From NCBI GenBank assembly GCA_009838465.1, contig VXRN01000055.1:1-59068 (forward strand): a DNA stretch of 59,068 bases, given 5' to 3'. The notes under the pieces were generated by a model. The model was not told the DNA's origin and did not search any database. It saw nothing but the letters and a program-made list of their open reading frames with translations. The stretch is from Dehalococcoidia bacterium. Its GTDB lineage: Bacteria > Chloroflexota > Dehalococcoidia > Lucifugimonadales > UBA1123. A program made the translations under genes and the position numbers. Position 1 is the stretch's first letter. Every line of letters starts with the position of its first letter. This document shows, piece by piece, positions 8,958 through 16,940 of this stretch.

Positions 8958-9020
8958 GAAAAGTGTCTTGCATATCGTCGAGCGGCGCGCGTCGCTTGAT
9001 GACTCGTATGCGGCAAGGAG

Positions 9021-9593
9021 ATGGTTGGGATTTCCGCGAAGAACGTTCTTGTGCTCTGCGTATTTCTGCTGGCGCTGCCCTGCGTGCTGATGTCATGCTC
9101 CAACAGCGTGTACGCGCACGGCGGCGGATTCCAGTTGAACAAGCGCGCGAGCGCGGGGCCGTACAACCTCACCATCGGGACGATTCCCGACCCTCCCACC
9201 GTGGGTGAGGCCATCCTCATCCTCGAAGTGACCAATTCCGACACCAACCAGCGAATCGTGGGGCTGAACGTCACAATAGTCCCGCAAGGTCCTGAGGACA
9301 TGGAAGGAGCGCCTGACAACCTGAACGCGATAGCCGACTCATACGACCCGACACTCTATGAGACTCGGGCCGAATTGCCCAGTCCAGGCCCCTGGACATT
9401 CGACGTGATAGTGGAAGGGCAGGATGGCAGTGGAGAGGCGCAATTCTCGTATGACGTGAAGCGGGTGAACCCAATCGGTGGGATAATAACGCTGGTGACT
9501 CTGCTCGCGTTCCTGATCGTAATAGGTCTTTCGATGCGGGCATTCCTGAAAGAGAGAAGCAAAGGCCGAAAAGTTAAAGGCCGTAAGGCTTAG
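9021..9593 (+). CDS. Membrane-anchored FixH/YtkA-like beta-sandwich protein
   Basis: The 190-residue protein has an N-terminal hydrophobic segment that ends in LMSC, a possible lipobox, or alternatively a signal peptide cleaved after VYA before HGGG. The middle (about 35-140) has the spacing of a FixH/YtkA or CopC-type immunoglobulin-like domain: GPYNLTIGTIPDPPTVG, LILEVTN, then PGPWTFDVIVEG. A transmembrane helix (about 155-175) and a very basic cytoplasmic tail (KERSKGRKVKGRKA) close it. FixH/YtkA-type domains accompany copper and cytochrome oxidase genes. AAGGAG directly abuts the ATG at 9021, an unusually short spacing. The neighbouring duplicated-domain protein follows in the same direction. 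Confidence 0.65.
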   Translation: MVGISAKNVLVLCVFLLALPCVLMSCSNSVYAHGGGFQLNKRASAGPYNLTIGTIPDPPTVGEAILILEVTNSDTNQRIVGLNVTIVPQGPEDMEGAPDNLNAIADSYDPTLYETRAELPSPGPWTFDVIVEGQDGSGEAQFSYDVKRVNPIGGIITLVTLLAFLIVIGLSMRAFLKERSKGRKVKGRKA

Positions 9594-9654
9594 TAAAGAA
9601 GTCGTTATGAGGCAGAGGCCGCAAACAGGCTGAACAACGCTTTGGAGGTCTGTC

Positions 9655-11073
9655 TTGATAAAGATAATTATAGGGATGCTGTTCGTGATTGCACTTTCAA
9701 CGGGGACCGCGGCAGTAGTACTCGCCCACGAGGACGAAGAGGAAGGCGATTACAAACTCGTCGTGGGATTCCTGAACGAGCCCGCCTACGAAGGCGAGAT
9801 GAACGCGGTGAGCATCCGTGTTACCAAAGTCGCCGCGGCGGCTATTGAACCCGGGAGCCAGGCGCACCACGAGCCGTTAGAGTCTGAGAAGGATGTCAGC
9901 GTGGAAGTTGGCGCGGTTGCGGAAGATGAAGGCGGGGTGAATCTCTTCTTGCTGACGCGCGATTGGGTCTGGTCGCCTGAGAACGTCAACAACAGCCACG
10001 TCCCGGGGGAAGGCCACGCGCATATCTACGTGGACGGCGAGAAGGTGGGACGGGTATATGGGCCATACCACTACCTGTCCGGTCTCGAACCCGGCGAGCG
10101 CCACATACGGGTGACGCTCAACTCGAACGACCATAGAGCTCTTACTTACGGGGGCCAGCCGGTCGAAGCCTCCACGATGGTAACCGTTCCTAGGCACGAC
10201 CACGACCATAGCCACGACGATCCCGAGCCTGCCGAAGCCGACTCCCCGATGTCGCTGGAGGTGACTGCTCTCCCCGACACCGGCGGAACGTACAACCTTC
10301 AAGTCGTTCCCGCCGGATTTACTTTCTCCGGTGAAAACGTGAATCGCGATCACATGCAGGGTGAGGGACACGCGCATGTTTACGTTGATGGGAAGAAGAT
10401 CACGCGAATGTACGGGCCCTGGATCGCGCTGCCCGCGCTGGAGCCGGGTATGCACACTATCAGAGTCACGCTGAACACGAATGACCACAGGGACTACACC
10501 TGGAACGGATTGCAGGTCGAAGCCTCGACCGAGGTGCATGTGGAAGCGGACGCTGCCATGAGCGACATGACGATGGCATCTCATTCGGGCCATAGAGGGG
10601 AGAAGATAGCGCCTGTCATAGGGCTTCAGGATACGCTCCAGGTCGAGGTTACTTACGTTCCGTCGGAAGCGTCCAGGACGATGTCGCTGCGCACCGTTTA
10701 TGACGACCCGGGACACTACGTCGCAGACCTCATACCAACGTCGCCCGGACACTATCGCTTCCGGTTCTTTGGCGCTATAGAGGGAAACTCCTTTGACAAG
10801 ACGTTTGATTCCATGGCGGGTGGCGGTGGCTTCGACGATGTGCAGACAGCCTCCGTCGTACACTTCCCGGAGACAGTCGCGTCTGCCCGCGAGGTTGAAG
10901 GTGCGGTCAGAGGAGCGCAGGCCACGGCTCAGCAGGCGCAGGCTGAGGCGGTGAGTGCCAGCAGCGGCGCCTCTGACGCATCCACCCTGGGCGTCATCGG
11001 GATCGTGGTGGGCGCGATTGGCATAGCGCTCGGCGGCGGTAGCTTGGTAATGTCTCTGCGTCGCCGAAAATAA
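9655..11073 (+). CDS. Extracytoplasmic protein with duplicated GEGHAH domain and C-terminal anchor
   Basis: The 472-residue protein has a signal peptide (residues 1-24, ending VVLAHEDEEEG). It carries two copies of an about 75-residue unit, near residues 110-175 and 220-285. Each copy has ENVN, then GEGHAHxYVDG, YGP, LEPG, IRVTLNxNDHR and VEAST. Linkers are His/Asp-rich (HDHDHSHDD) and Met/His-rich (SDMTMASHSGH). A further beta domain, an Ala/Gln coiled segment and a C-terminal membrane helix with a basic tail follow. The conserved HAH and NDHR residues look like metal ligands; copper is inferred from neighbours. The start is TTG 9655, chosen because TTTGGAGG at 9641-9648 sits 6 nt upstream. 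I do not recognise a named family for the whole protein. Confidence 0.7.
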   Translation: MIKIIIGMLFVIALSTGTAAVVLAHEDEEEGDYKLVVGFLNEPAYEGEMNAVSIRVTKVAAAAIEPGSQAHHEPLESEKDVSVEVGAVAEDEGGVNLFLLTRDWVWSPENVNNSHVPGEGHAHIYVDGEKVGRVYGPYHYLSGLEPGERHIRVTLNSNDHRALTYGGQPVEASTMVTVPRHDHDHSHDDPEPAEADSPMSLEVTALPDTGGTYNLQVVPAGFTFSGENVNRDHMQGEGHAHVYVDGKKITRMYGPWIALPALEPGMHTIRVTLNTNDHRDYTWNGLQVEASTEVHVEADAAMSDMTMASHSGHRGEKIAPVIGLQDTLQVEVTYVPSEASRTMSLRTVYDDPGHYVADLIPTSPGHYRFRFFGAIEGNSFDKTFDSMAGGGGFDDVQTASVVHFPETVASAREVEGAVRGAQATAQQAQAEAVSASSGASDASTLGVIGIVVGAIGIALGGGSLVMSLRRRK

Positions 11074-11097
11074 GCCCGGAACCGGGAGGAACCCCGC

Positions 11098-11682
11098 ATG
11101 AAGACCAGGTCGGCAAGTATAGTACGTTGGCTAACGGGATGTCTTATGCTCACGGTTCTCTTGAGCGCCTTAATAGTGGCGGCCTGCGGCTCCGAACCGC
11201 AGGTCGCCGAACAAGGGCAGAGGACGAATGAAGAAAAAGCCCCCTCATTCGAGCTCCCCGAGGCGCGGGGCGGGATGATGTCCCTGGCCCAGTTGCTCGA
11301 AGGGCGTAACGGCCTGGCGCTGGTCTTTTACCGGGGCTTCTTCTGAGGTGTCTGTAGGGGCCAACTTGTAGAGTTGGCGCAGGCTTATCCGCAATTCCAG
11401 GAACGCAACGTAGAGCTCGTCGCCATCAGCGTGGACGACAGGACTTACGCCTTTCAGATGGCGGATCTGGTAGGGGCCGAGTACCCCGTACTCGCGGACG
11501 CGACACAGTACGTGACCAAGAGTTACGGGGTTTACAATCTTCTGAACGACAACGTTGCTGCCCCGGCTACATTCATAATAAGGTCGGATGGCGGTATCGC
11601 GTGGCGGCATATAGCTGAGGACATCACGGACAGGCCAACCTCGCCGGATATACTGGCCGAAATAGACCGTCTGATAAAGTAG
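11098..11682 (+). CDS. Peroxiredoxin-like selenocysteine lipoprotein (in-frame UGA)
   Basis: Reading through TGA at 11344-11346 gives one 194-residue protein with selenocysteine at position 83. Residues 1-30 are a lipoprotein signal peptide with lipobox IVAAC (Cys30), so the product should be tethered outside the cytoplasm. The rest is an AhpC/TSA thioredoxin fold. The active-site line reads VFYRGFF-U-GVC-RGQL, where relatives have CxxC after FYRG; Sec83 replaces the first catalytic Cys and Cys86 can resolve it. VELVAISVDD and AAPATFIIRSDG are typical of the fold. A hairpin at 11360-11378 meets the bacterial SECIS rule. The start is ATG 11098 with GGGAGG upstream. It lies between putative copper-binding proteins, suggesting peroxide or thiol redox work in that setting. 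Without recoding it would be two fragments. Confidence 0.87.
11360..11378 (+). promoter_or_regulatory. SECIS-like hairpin for the peroxiredoxin-like selenoprotein
   Basis: GCCAACT and AGTTGGC form a perfect 7-bp stem around the loop TGTAG. Twenty nucleotides separate the UGA from the loop, and G is the second loop base. Bacterial SECIS elements recognised by SelB have this architecture: within the coding region just after UGA, with G among the first two loop bases. Confidence 0.75.
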
Positions 11683-11702
11683 ATGGCATTGGGGAGATGT
11701 CC

Positions 11703-11897
11703 CTAGCTGAGAAATCGCATGATCGCGGCGACAGCCACTATCAATCCGACTTGGGATCCTATCATCCACTTGATGAGCCGCGTCTCCATCTGAGCCATAC
11801 GCGCTTCCAACTGACCCTCCGCCCGGGCCAGATCAGCCTTGGTCGAAAAGATGTCGCGAGCCTCTTCGTATGTAATGAAACGCTGTTCGGTCACCAT
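11703..11897 (-). CDS. Small coiled-coil membrane protein (DUF1640-like)
   Basis: This 64-residue protein has a charged N-terminal half (TYEEARDIFSTKADLARAE, then EARMAQMETRL) that should form a coiled coil. It is followed by IKW and one C-terminal membrane helix (GSQVGLIVAVAAIMRFL). This is the common bacterial DUF1640/CCDC90-like layout, KADLA...ETRLIKWM-helix, often encoded beside unrelated genes. Function is unknown. It is the only minus-strand gene in this neighbourhood. Its 3' end faces the end of the selenoprotein gene and its start is supported by an extended -10 promoter at 11924-11932. A longer relative without sequence identity lies at 32453-32827. Confidence 0.75.
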   Translation of the reverse strand: MVTEQRFITYEEARDIFSTKADLARAEGQLEARMAQMETRLIKWMIGSQVGLIVAVAAIMRFLS

Positions 11898-11923
11898 GTA
11901 ATAATCCTAATGCGGATGCCAGA

Positions 11924-11932
11924 ATTATACCA
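11924..11932 (-). promoter_or_regulatory. Extended -10 promoter of the small coiled-coil gene
   Basis: Read on the minus strand this is TGGTATAAT, a perfect extended -10 box, about 27 nt before the start codon. No good -35 box is seen 17 bp further upstream, as expected for an extended -10 promoter. Confidence 0.5.
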
Positions 11933-11985
11933 CCGCCGAAAGTATCGCATAATTCTGCCATTTGGAAAGATTCTATAAGAGCAAT

Positions 11986-14229
11986 ATGGCCACTCTATCG
12001 CAGAAACTCTCAGTGTCGGTCAGCGTTACTACCATTGCTCTGTTTCTGGCGGTATTCGTTCTGACGCCCGTCCAGGTATCAGCGCACGCGAACCTCGCGG
12101 AATCCGACCCGGCGGCCAACTCCGTCCTTGACTCCCCGCCGGAGCGCGTCGTCATCCGCTTCACCGAGCCGCTTGAGCCTGCGCTTAGCGAAATCCGCGT
12201 CTTGGATTCACAAGGAGAGCGGGTTGACCTGGGCGACAGCGCTGTTGACCCCACCGACCCCACCATCATGTCCGTTTCGGTTGGAACGCTAGACAACGGC
12301 GCCTATACCGTCGCCTGGAAGAACGTCTCCACCGTGGACGGCCACAGCATACGCGGGGCGTTCCTCTTCTCGGTGGGCGAGCCTCTGTCTGCCGCCGCAA
12401 CCGCGCAGTTGGAGGACCAGCCTCTTCTCCAGTCTTCCATAGAGCCGTTCATAAGATGGCTCGTGCTGCTGAGCGGACTAACGCTAGTCGGAGTTCTCGC
12501 GTTCAGGCTGCTTGTATCCACTCCTGTCCTGGCTGGAATAGAATTGGAAGGAGTCAGCGAACTCCGTTCAGCCTTATCACGCAACACCACGATTCTGACA
12601 TGGGCAGCGCTGGCGGTGTTCCTGTCCATGTCCGCGCTTCGGCTCGTGATACAGGCTTCCGTCGTGTACGATACGTCGCCACTCGACGCGCTCGCCGGAC
12701 CTGTATGGTCGCTCGTATCCGAGACCGAGTGGGGCACGCTGTGGCTCATGCGAATGGGATTTGGCATAGCGACAGGGGTCGTACTGTTCTTGATGCGTGG
12801 GCGTACCAACAATACCGCGTCGGTCTCTCTGGCAATAGCGCTGGGAGCGGGGGCTCTTCTGACGATCAGCAGGTCGAGCCACGCCGCCGCGCTTCTGGAG
12901 ATAGGCAACATCTCCCTGCTGAACGACTTCATACACACGATGGCCGTCGCCCTCTGGGTGGGCGGACTGTTCAGCCTTGCCCTCGACGTTCCGGCGGCAA
13001 TCCGTGCTCTCAGCGAGGGCGAAAGACGGCGCGTACTCTCCGCCCTGGTACCGAGATTCTCGGTCGTCGCTGGACTGTCCGTGGCAGTCCTCGCGCTGAC
13101 CGGAATTTACAGCGCGTGGACACAGGTCACAGTCCCGGAGGCGCTGGATACTCCATACGGGAGAGTCCTCATCGCCAAGGTCGGACTGGTCGCGCTGCTG
13201 TTGTTCATAGCCGCGCTCAACCTGGTCTGGGTACGGCCTCGACTGTCGGGAAACAGCCGTGCCGCATACTGGCTGCGAAGACTGGTAGTCGCCGAGGTGA
13301 TAGTTGCGACGTTTGTGCTGCTGTCGGTCGGATTCCTGACCTCTCTCGAACCCGCCCGTCAGGCGGCATCGCGACTTGGGATTGGGGTAGAGGACGGCCT
13401 GACGTTCGCCGACACAGCCGAGGGTGCGGATATAACTCTCGAGGTCATTCCGGGACAGATCGGGCCGAATACGATAATCGTCACACTCACAGACGTGTTC
13501 GGGAATCCGATAACCAACGCGACCGACGTGCGGGTACGCCTGTCCTATCTTGACGCCGATCTGGGCGAGACGGCAGTATCGGCAGTCCCGACCGGAGACG
13601 GCGAGTTCACTCTGGCCGACTGGACTATCGGAATCGCGGGCGCGTGGGAGGTCGCGCTAGTGGTGCAGCGTCCCGATGCCTTCGACGCGAGAACCGCATT
13701 CAGGTTCGAGACGTCGAGCGGCGGTGGAGATTCCGCCATCGCTCCGTCGAAAGATACCGCCTATATCATGCTCGGCTCGATATTCGGCGTTCTAGGATTG
13801 ATGTTCCTGGTCTCCGCGCTGCGTTTCGGAGGCTTCCAGACACGCCCGGGCGTGGCGGCGATGTCTCTGGGGGTGCTCGGCGTGATTGGCGCGTCCGCGC
13901 TTCTCGCGGGAGTTCTCGGATCCGAAGATGGAGTCCCGGAGCGAAATCCCATTCCCTCGACATCCGAATCGGTCGCGGCCGGCCAGTCGCTGTACGATAT
14001 TCACTGCCAACTGTGTCACGGGACCGAGGGCCTGGGCGACGGGCCAGCGTCCGCGGGCCTGAATCCCCCTGTGGCCGACCTCGTCGTCCACGTGCCGCTC
14101 CACCCCGACCGCGCGCTGTTCGACTTCATCCACGACGGCATACAGGGCGCCGCGATGCCTGCGCTCGGCGAAACCCTCGCCGACGACGAGATATGGCACC
14201 TGGTCAACTACATACGGACATTGGAGTAA
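11986..14229 (+). CDS. CopC-CopD fusion with C-terminal cytochrome c domain
   Basis: From ATG 11986 the protein has 747 residues. Residues 1-33 are a signal peptide whose cleavage after VSA would expose His34 as the first mature residue. A CopC domain follows (about 34-130); with the later VDGH the His1/Asp/His Cu(II) site of CopC is intact. Residues about 145-450 are the CopD membrane domain with eight helices. Residues about 460-580 look like a YtkA/FixH beta domain. Two more helices (about 590-655) lead to a c-type cytochrome (about 665-747) with CQLCH for heme and a downstream AAMPAL methionine ligand. CopC/CopD proteins bind and import copper; the attached heme domain suggests electron transfer or copper delivery coupled to respiration. 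TTG 11962 would add eight residues before the signal peptide and is disfavoured. Confidence 0.9.
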   Translation: MATLSQKLSVSVSVTTIALFLAVFVLTPVQVSAHANLAESDPAANSVLDSPPERVVIRFTEPLEPALSEIRVLDSQGERVDLGDSAVDPTDPTIMSVSVGTLDNGAYTVAWKNVSTVDGHSIRGAFLFSVGEPLSAAATAQLEDQPLLQSSIEPFIRWLVLLSGLTLVGVLAFRLLVSTPVLAGIELEGVSELRSALSRNTTILTWAALAVFLSMSALRLVIQASVVYDTSPLDALAGPVWSLVSETEWGTLWLMRMGFGIATGVVLFLMRGRTNNTASVSLAIALGAGALLTISRSSHAAALLEIGNISLLNDFIHTMAVALWVGGLFSLALDVPAAIRALSEGERRRVLSALVPRFSVVAGLSVAVLALTGIYSAWTQVTVPEALDTPYGRVLIAKVGLVALLLFIAALNLVWVRPRLSGNSRAAYWLRRLVVAEVIVATFVLLSVGFLTSLEPARQAASRLGIGVEDGLTFADTAEGADITLEVIPGQIGPNTIIVTLTDVFGNPITNATDVRVRLSYLDADLGETAVSAVPTGDGEFTLADWTIGIAGAWEVALVVQRPDAFDARTAFRFETSSGGGDSAIAPSKDTAYIMLGSIFGVLGLMFLVSALRFGGFQTRPGVAAMSLGVLGVIGASALLAGVLGSEDGVPERNPIPSTSESVAAGQSLYDIHCQLCHGTEGLGDGPASAGLNPPVADLVVHVPLHPDRALFDFIHDGIQGAAMPALGETLADDEIWHLVNYIRTLE

Positions 14230-14276
14230 AAGTACGTTGCCGTCCGTGGATGCCCTACCATCCAGGACTAACCAAC

Positions 14277-14306
14277 TTGACAACGCAGTTTATGCCTGCG
14301 AATAAT
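14277..14306 (+). promoter_or_regulatory. Putative sigma70 promoter of the MBL-fold gene
   Basis: TTGACA (14277-14282) and AATAAT (14301-14306) are separated by 18 bp, placing initiation about 20 nt before the ATG at 14333. Confidence 0.4.
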
Positions 14307-14332
14307 CACGGAAACTCCGGAGCAGGGTTCAC

Positions 14333-15157
14333 ATGCAGATAACCCCTCACATTTACAATATGCACATTGACGATGGCGCCGTCTCACACCCCGGCGGCTC
14401 CAACAACTACTTCGTCGGAGACCCGAACGACGAGATGGTCCTCTTAGACACCGGCGACCACTGGCGAGAGTGGACCCAGGCGATACTCGACTACTACGAA
14501 GAACTAGGGCGTCCCAACATCAGCGCCATCCTGATAACGCACGGCCACGTTGACCACATCGGCGGCCTGGACCGTGTCCATGAGGCTACAGGCGCGCCCG
14601 TCCGATGCCACCCCGACCTCGCGGAGAAGCTGGTCAAAGTTCTCGGCAGCGACGAAGCGATCATCCCGCTGGAGTCCGACGAGATCATCCAAGTGGCCGG
14701 AGTCACCCTGCGAGCCTTGTTCACTCCCGGGCACGAAGTTGACCACGTCTGCTACTACCTGTCTGAAGACGGCGTGATGTTTACGGGCGACACCGTTCTC
14801 GGCGCGTCCTCAACTTCCGTCGGAGACCTGTCGGCCTACATGAAGTCCCTAGAGCTGCTGATGGGCTTCGAGCATTCCACCGTTTGCCCCGCTCACGGTC
14901 CCGTAGTCCCGCCGCCGAAGGGTGAGGGCCTCATCCGATGGCAGTACGACCACCGCGCCCGCCGCGAACAACAGGTCCTCGACGCTCTGCGCGAAGGCCA
15001 CGCCACGGCGGAAGCCATCACGTCCGCCATATACCCACGCGACCTGAAAGAAGGACTACGCCGCTCCGCACAGCGCAACGTCAGCACCCATCTGACCAAG
15101 CTCGGCAAAGAGGGCATCGTCGAGGAGACGCCCGCGAGTTTCAGCCTGACCGAGTAA
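14333..15157 (+). CDS. MBL-fold metallo-hydrolase with C-terminal winged helix
   Basis: This 274-residue protein has the metallo-beta-lactamase signature THGHVDHIGG near residues 66-75, a downstream PGHEVDH and FTGDTVLG, and a late PAHGP. Together these are the metal ligands of a binuclear Zn/Fe hydrolase. The last about 70 residues (RREQQVLDAL... to the end) resemble the winged-helix tail of LACTB2-like MBL proteins, which include RNA and thioester hydrolases. The exact substrate is not predictable. It starts at ATG 14333 with CCGGAG further upstream and stands alone between the CopC-CopD fusion and a convergent MFS gene. Confidence 0.88.
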   Translation: MQITPHIYNMHIDDGAVSHPGGSNNYFVGDPNDEMVLLDTGDHWREWTQAILDYYEELGRPNISAILITHGHVDHIGGLDRVHEATGAPVRCHPDLAEKLVKVLGSDEAIIPLESDEIIQVAGVTLRALFTPGHEVDHVCYYLSEDGVMFTGDTVLGASSTSVGDLSAYMKSLELLMGFEHSTVCPAHGPVVPPPKGEGLIRWQYDHRARREQQVLDALREGHATAEAITSAIYPRDLKEGLRRSAQRNVSTHLTKLGKEGIVEETPASFSLTE

Positions 15158-15165
15158 ACGCGGAT

Positions 15166-16365
15166 TTATTCTCGTCTGCGTGAACGAGGAATCCCGATCA
15201 GCAGCGCGACCGGCCCTGCCAGGAGCAGCCACATCGCCCCTCCCAGACCCCATGTCCGGGCCGCCAGACCTATCCCCAGTGGTACCAGACCGCTCACCAA
15301 CGATGATACGTCATTCACCGCCATCACCGTTCCGCTCTTTCCGGGCATCTCCTCGTACATCTGCGCCTGAAGAATCGAGTACCAGCCCGCGTTTCCGAAT
15401 CCAAGCAGCGCGACAATCACCATCTTGGGCCACAACCCCGGCGCAAGCAGAAACGCGACGAACAGCGCAAACTCCACAAGCGCACTGTAGCGAAGATACG
15501 TCAGGCCCCTTACCCGATCCAGCAGAGGAATGAGCAGAAAATCGCCCAGAAGACCCACGCCCGTCCAGAGCGCGACTCCCAGCGCGGCCTGCATCTTGCT
15601 CGCGCCCGCCACATCCACGAAGTACAGGGCGAGATAGCTGAGAAGCCAGTCTCCCATCAGATTGGCGAGTTCCAACAGAACGAGCCACCTGAGCACCGGC
15701 AAGCGTTTCAGCGCGTTCAGGGCTCCGGCTAACCCGCTTCTCAACTCTCTGAGAGTCGGGTAACCGCCTCCACCCGAAGATGGGCCTCCGAGCGGCAGCT
15801 TCAACGCCGCGAGCAGTGTCAACCCGGACACGACCGCGGTCGCAAGCACGAGTTCGCGCCATCCTAATCCGAGTGCCAGAGCGCCGCCTAATGCCAGCGC
15901 TCCGAGAGCAACGCCGGACGCCCCCGCAAACGTCCAGCGCGCCATGTTCTGCTCATAGCGCGTGGTGTCGTGGTCCATCAGCGTCGCCTGGGATAGTCCG
16001 ACGAACGCCCCTGACGCGGGGTTGAATATCAGCAGTCCGACCATGAGCATGGCGAAGCTCACGCTGCCGGAGACGACCAACAGGGAAGCCGCGAACACTA
16101 CTCCGCCGCCAATGATCATGGCCCTACGATTCCACACATCTCCAAGTATGCCGATAGCGACGCCAACAACGCTTCCCCATATCCGGGGGATGCTGAGCAG
16201 AAGCCCGACCTGCACATACGTAAGCGAGAGGTCGTCCCGGATCAGGGGCCATGCCGCTTCCAGCGCACCGAAGAAGAACTCGTCCAGGAACTCAATGAAC
16301 AGAAGGGCGAGAACAAGAGCGCCGCCACCGGCAAATAAGTACCTGAGTCGCAAGACGTATCTCAT
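15166..16365 (-). CDS. MFS transporter
   Basis: This 399-residue membrane protein has about 12 helices, an Arg/Lys-rich N-terminus (MRYVLRLRY) and terminus (PRSRRRE), and MFS-like loops such as GDVWNRRAMIIGG between helices 2 and 3. Its fold and length match the major facilitator superfamily. The first helix contains an unusual LFIEFLDEFFFGALEAAWPL segment seen in many MFS exporters of unknown substrate. It ends 8 bp from the MBL-fold gene in convergent orientation. The tRNA-Val gene lies about 100 bp upstream on the same strand. Confidence 0.85.
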   Translation of the reverse strand: MRYVLRLRYLFAGGGALVLALLFIEFLDEFFFGALEAAWPLIRDDLSLTYVQVGLLLSIPRIWGSVVGVAIGILGDVWNRRAMIIGGGVVFAASLLVVSGSVSFAMLMVGLLIFNPASGAFVGLSQATLMDHDTTRYEQNMARWTFAGASGVALGALALGGALALGLGWRELVLATAVVSGLTLLAALKLPLGGPSSGGGGYPTLRELRSGLAGALNALKRLPVLRWLVLLELANLMGDWLLSYLALYFVDVAGASKMQAALGVALWTGVGLLGDFLLIPLLDRVRGLTYLRYSALVEFALFVAFLLAPGLWPKMVIVALLGFGNAGWYSILQAQMYEEMPGKSGTVMAVNDVSSLVSGLVPLGIGLAARTWGLGGAMWLLLAGPVALLIGIPRSRRRE

Positions 16366-16384
16366 CCGGTAAGGGTAGGCAAAG

Positions 16385-16440
16385 CCCCTTCCTACCTTGA
16401 CGGGGGAAGGTCAGAGCCTGCCCCGTACTTAATACGGGGA
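16385..16440. repeat. Intergenic repeat (inverted copy of the 172-234 element)
   Basis: CCCCGTAC...TACGGGG with adjacent AGAGCCTG matches the element at 172-234 in reverse complement. It is preceded by CTTCC...GGGGGAAGG. The element sits between the MFS gene and tRNA-Val. Confidence 0.6.
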
Positions 16441-16464
16441 TGGGCGTGAAGTCCCAGAAATGGG

Positions 16465-16541
16465 TGGTGGGCGGTACTGGATTTGAACCGGTGACCTCTG
16501 CGATGTCAACGCAGCGCTCTAAACCACTGAGCTAACCGCCC
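16465..16541 (-). tRNA. tRNA-Val (GAC)
   Basis: Read on the minus strand, a 7-bp acceptor stem GGGCGGT/ACCGCCC, a D arm beginning GCTC, an anticodon stem CTGCG/CGCAG with loop TTGACAT (anticodon GAC) and a GGTTCAAATCC T loop form a complete cloverleaf. The discriminator A and the 3' CCA are encoded. The gene is 77 nt including CCA. Confidence 0.95.
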
Positions 16542-16940
16542 CGGAGAATCTAACAGAGCTAAAGTCTAGCAAGGACTCGGTACACGGTCAAGACAGCATC
16601 AGCAAAACCTGAACCTGCATCAGTTGAGTCGGCGTTGCCTGTGCCTCGAGAGTCCCTTCCTCCTTGATTGCCGATAGGGGTATGTATTTGCCCTCACCCT
16701 AACCCTCTCCCCTTGGGAGAGGGGACTTTCTACTGACATTCATAGCCGCTACATACCCTTGCAAGCGCCTTGATGGGGAAGGCTAGGATGGGAGTGACCA
16801 ACCATCCCGTACATCCCAACATCCTGTAAGCCCTTGAAGAGGCTCGGCAATCCTGATACAGACAAAAACCAACCAAAATCCTGTAAACTGACGACCGACT
16901 ACTGAAAACTGATAACTGAAAACCGAAAGGAGACCCTCCC
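16542..16940. other. Intergenic region with two repeat motifs
   Basis: No gene is seen in this 400-bp stretch. It contains a CCCTAACCCTCTCCCC/GGGAGAGGGG repeat at 16691-16724. At 16901-16925 is an A-rich motif with ACTGAAAACTGATAACTG that recurs before ilvC (46568-46600) and inside 58901-58950. AAAGGAG at 16926-16932 is the ribosome-binding site of the next gene. Confidence 0.6.

Noticed and set aside
11344..11346. Stop codon splitting the peroxiredoxin-like gene into two genes or a pseudogene
   Set aside because: The frame is uninterrupted on both sides. The stop falls exactly at the catalytic Cys, and a SECIS-like hairpin follows. The second half has no independent start signal.
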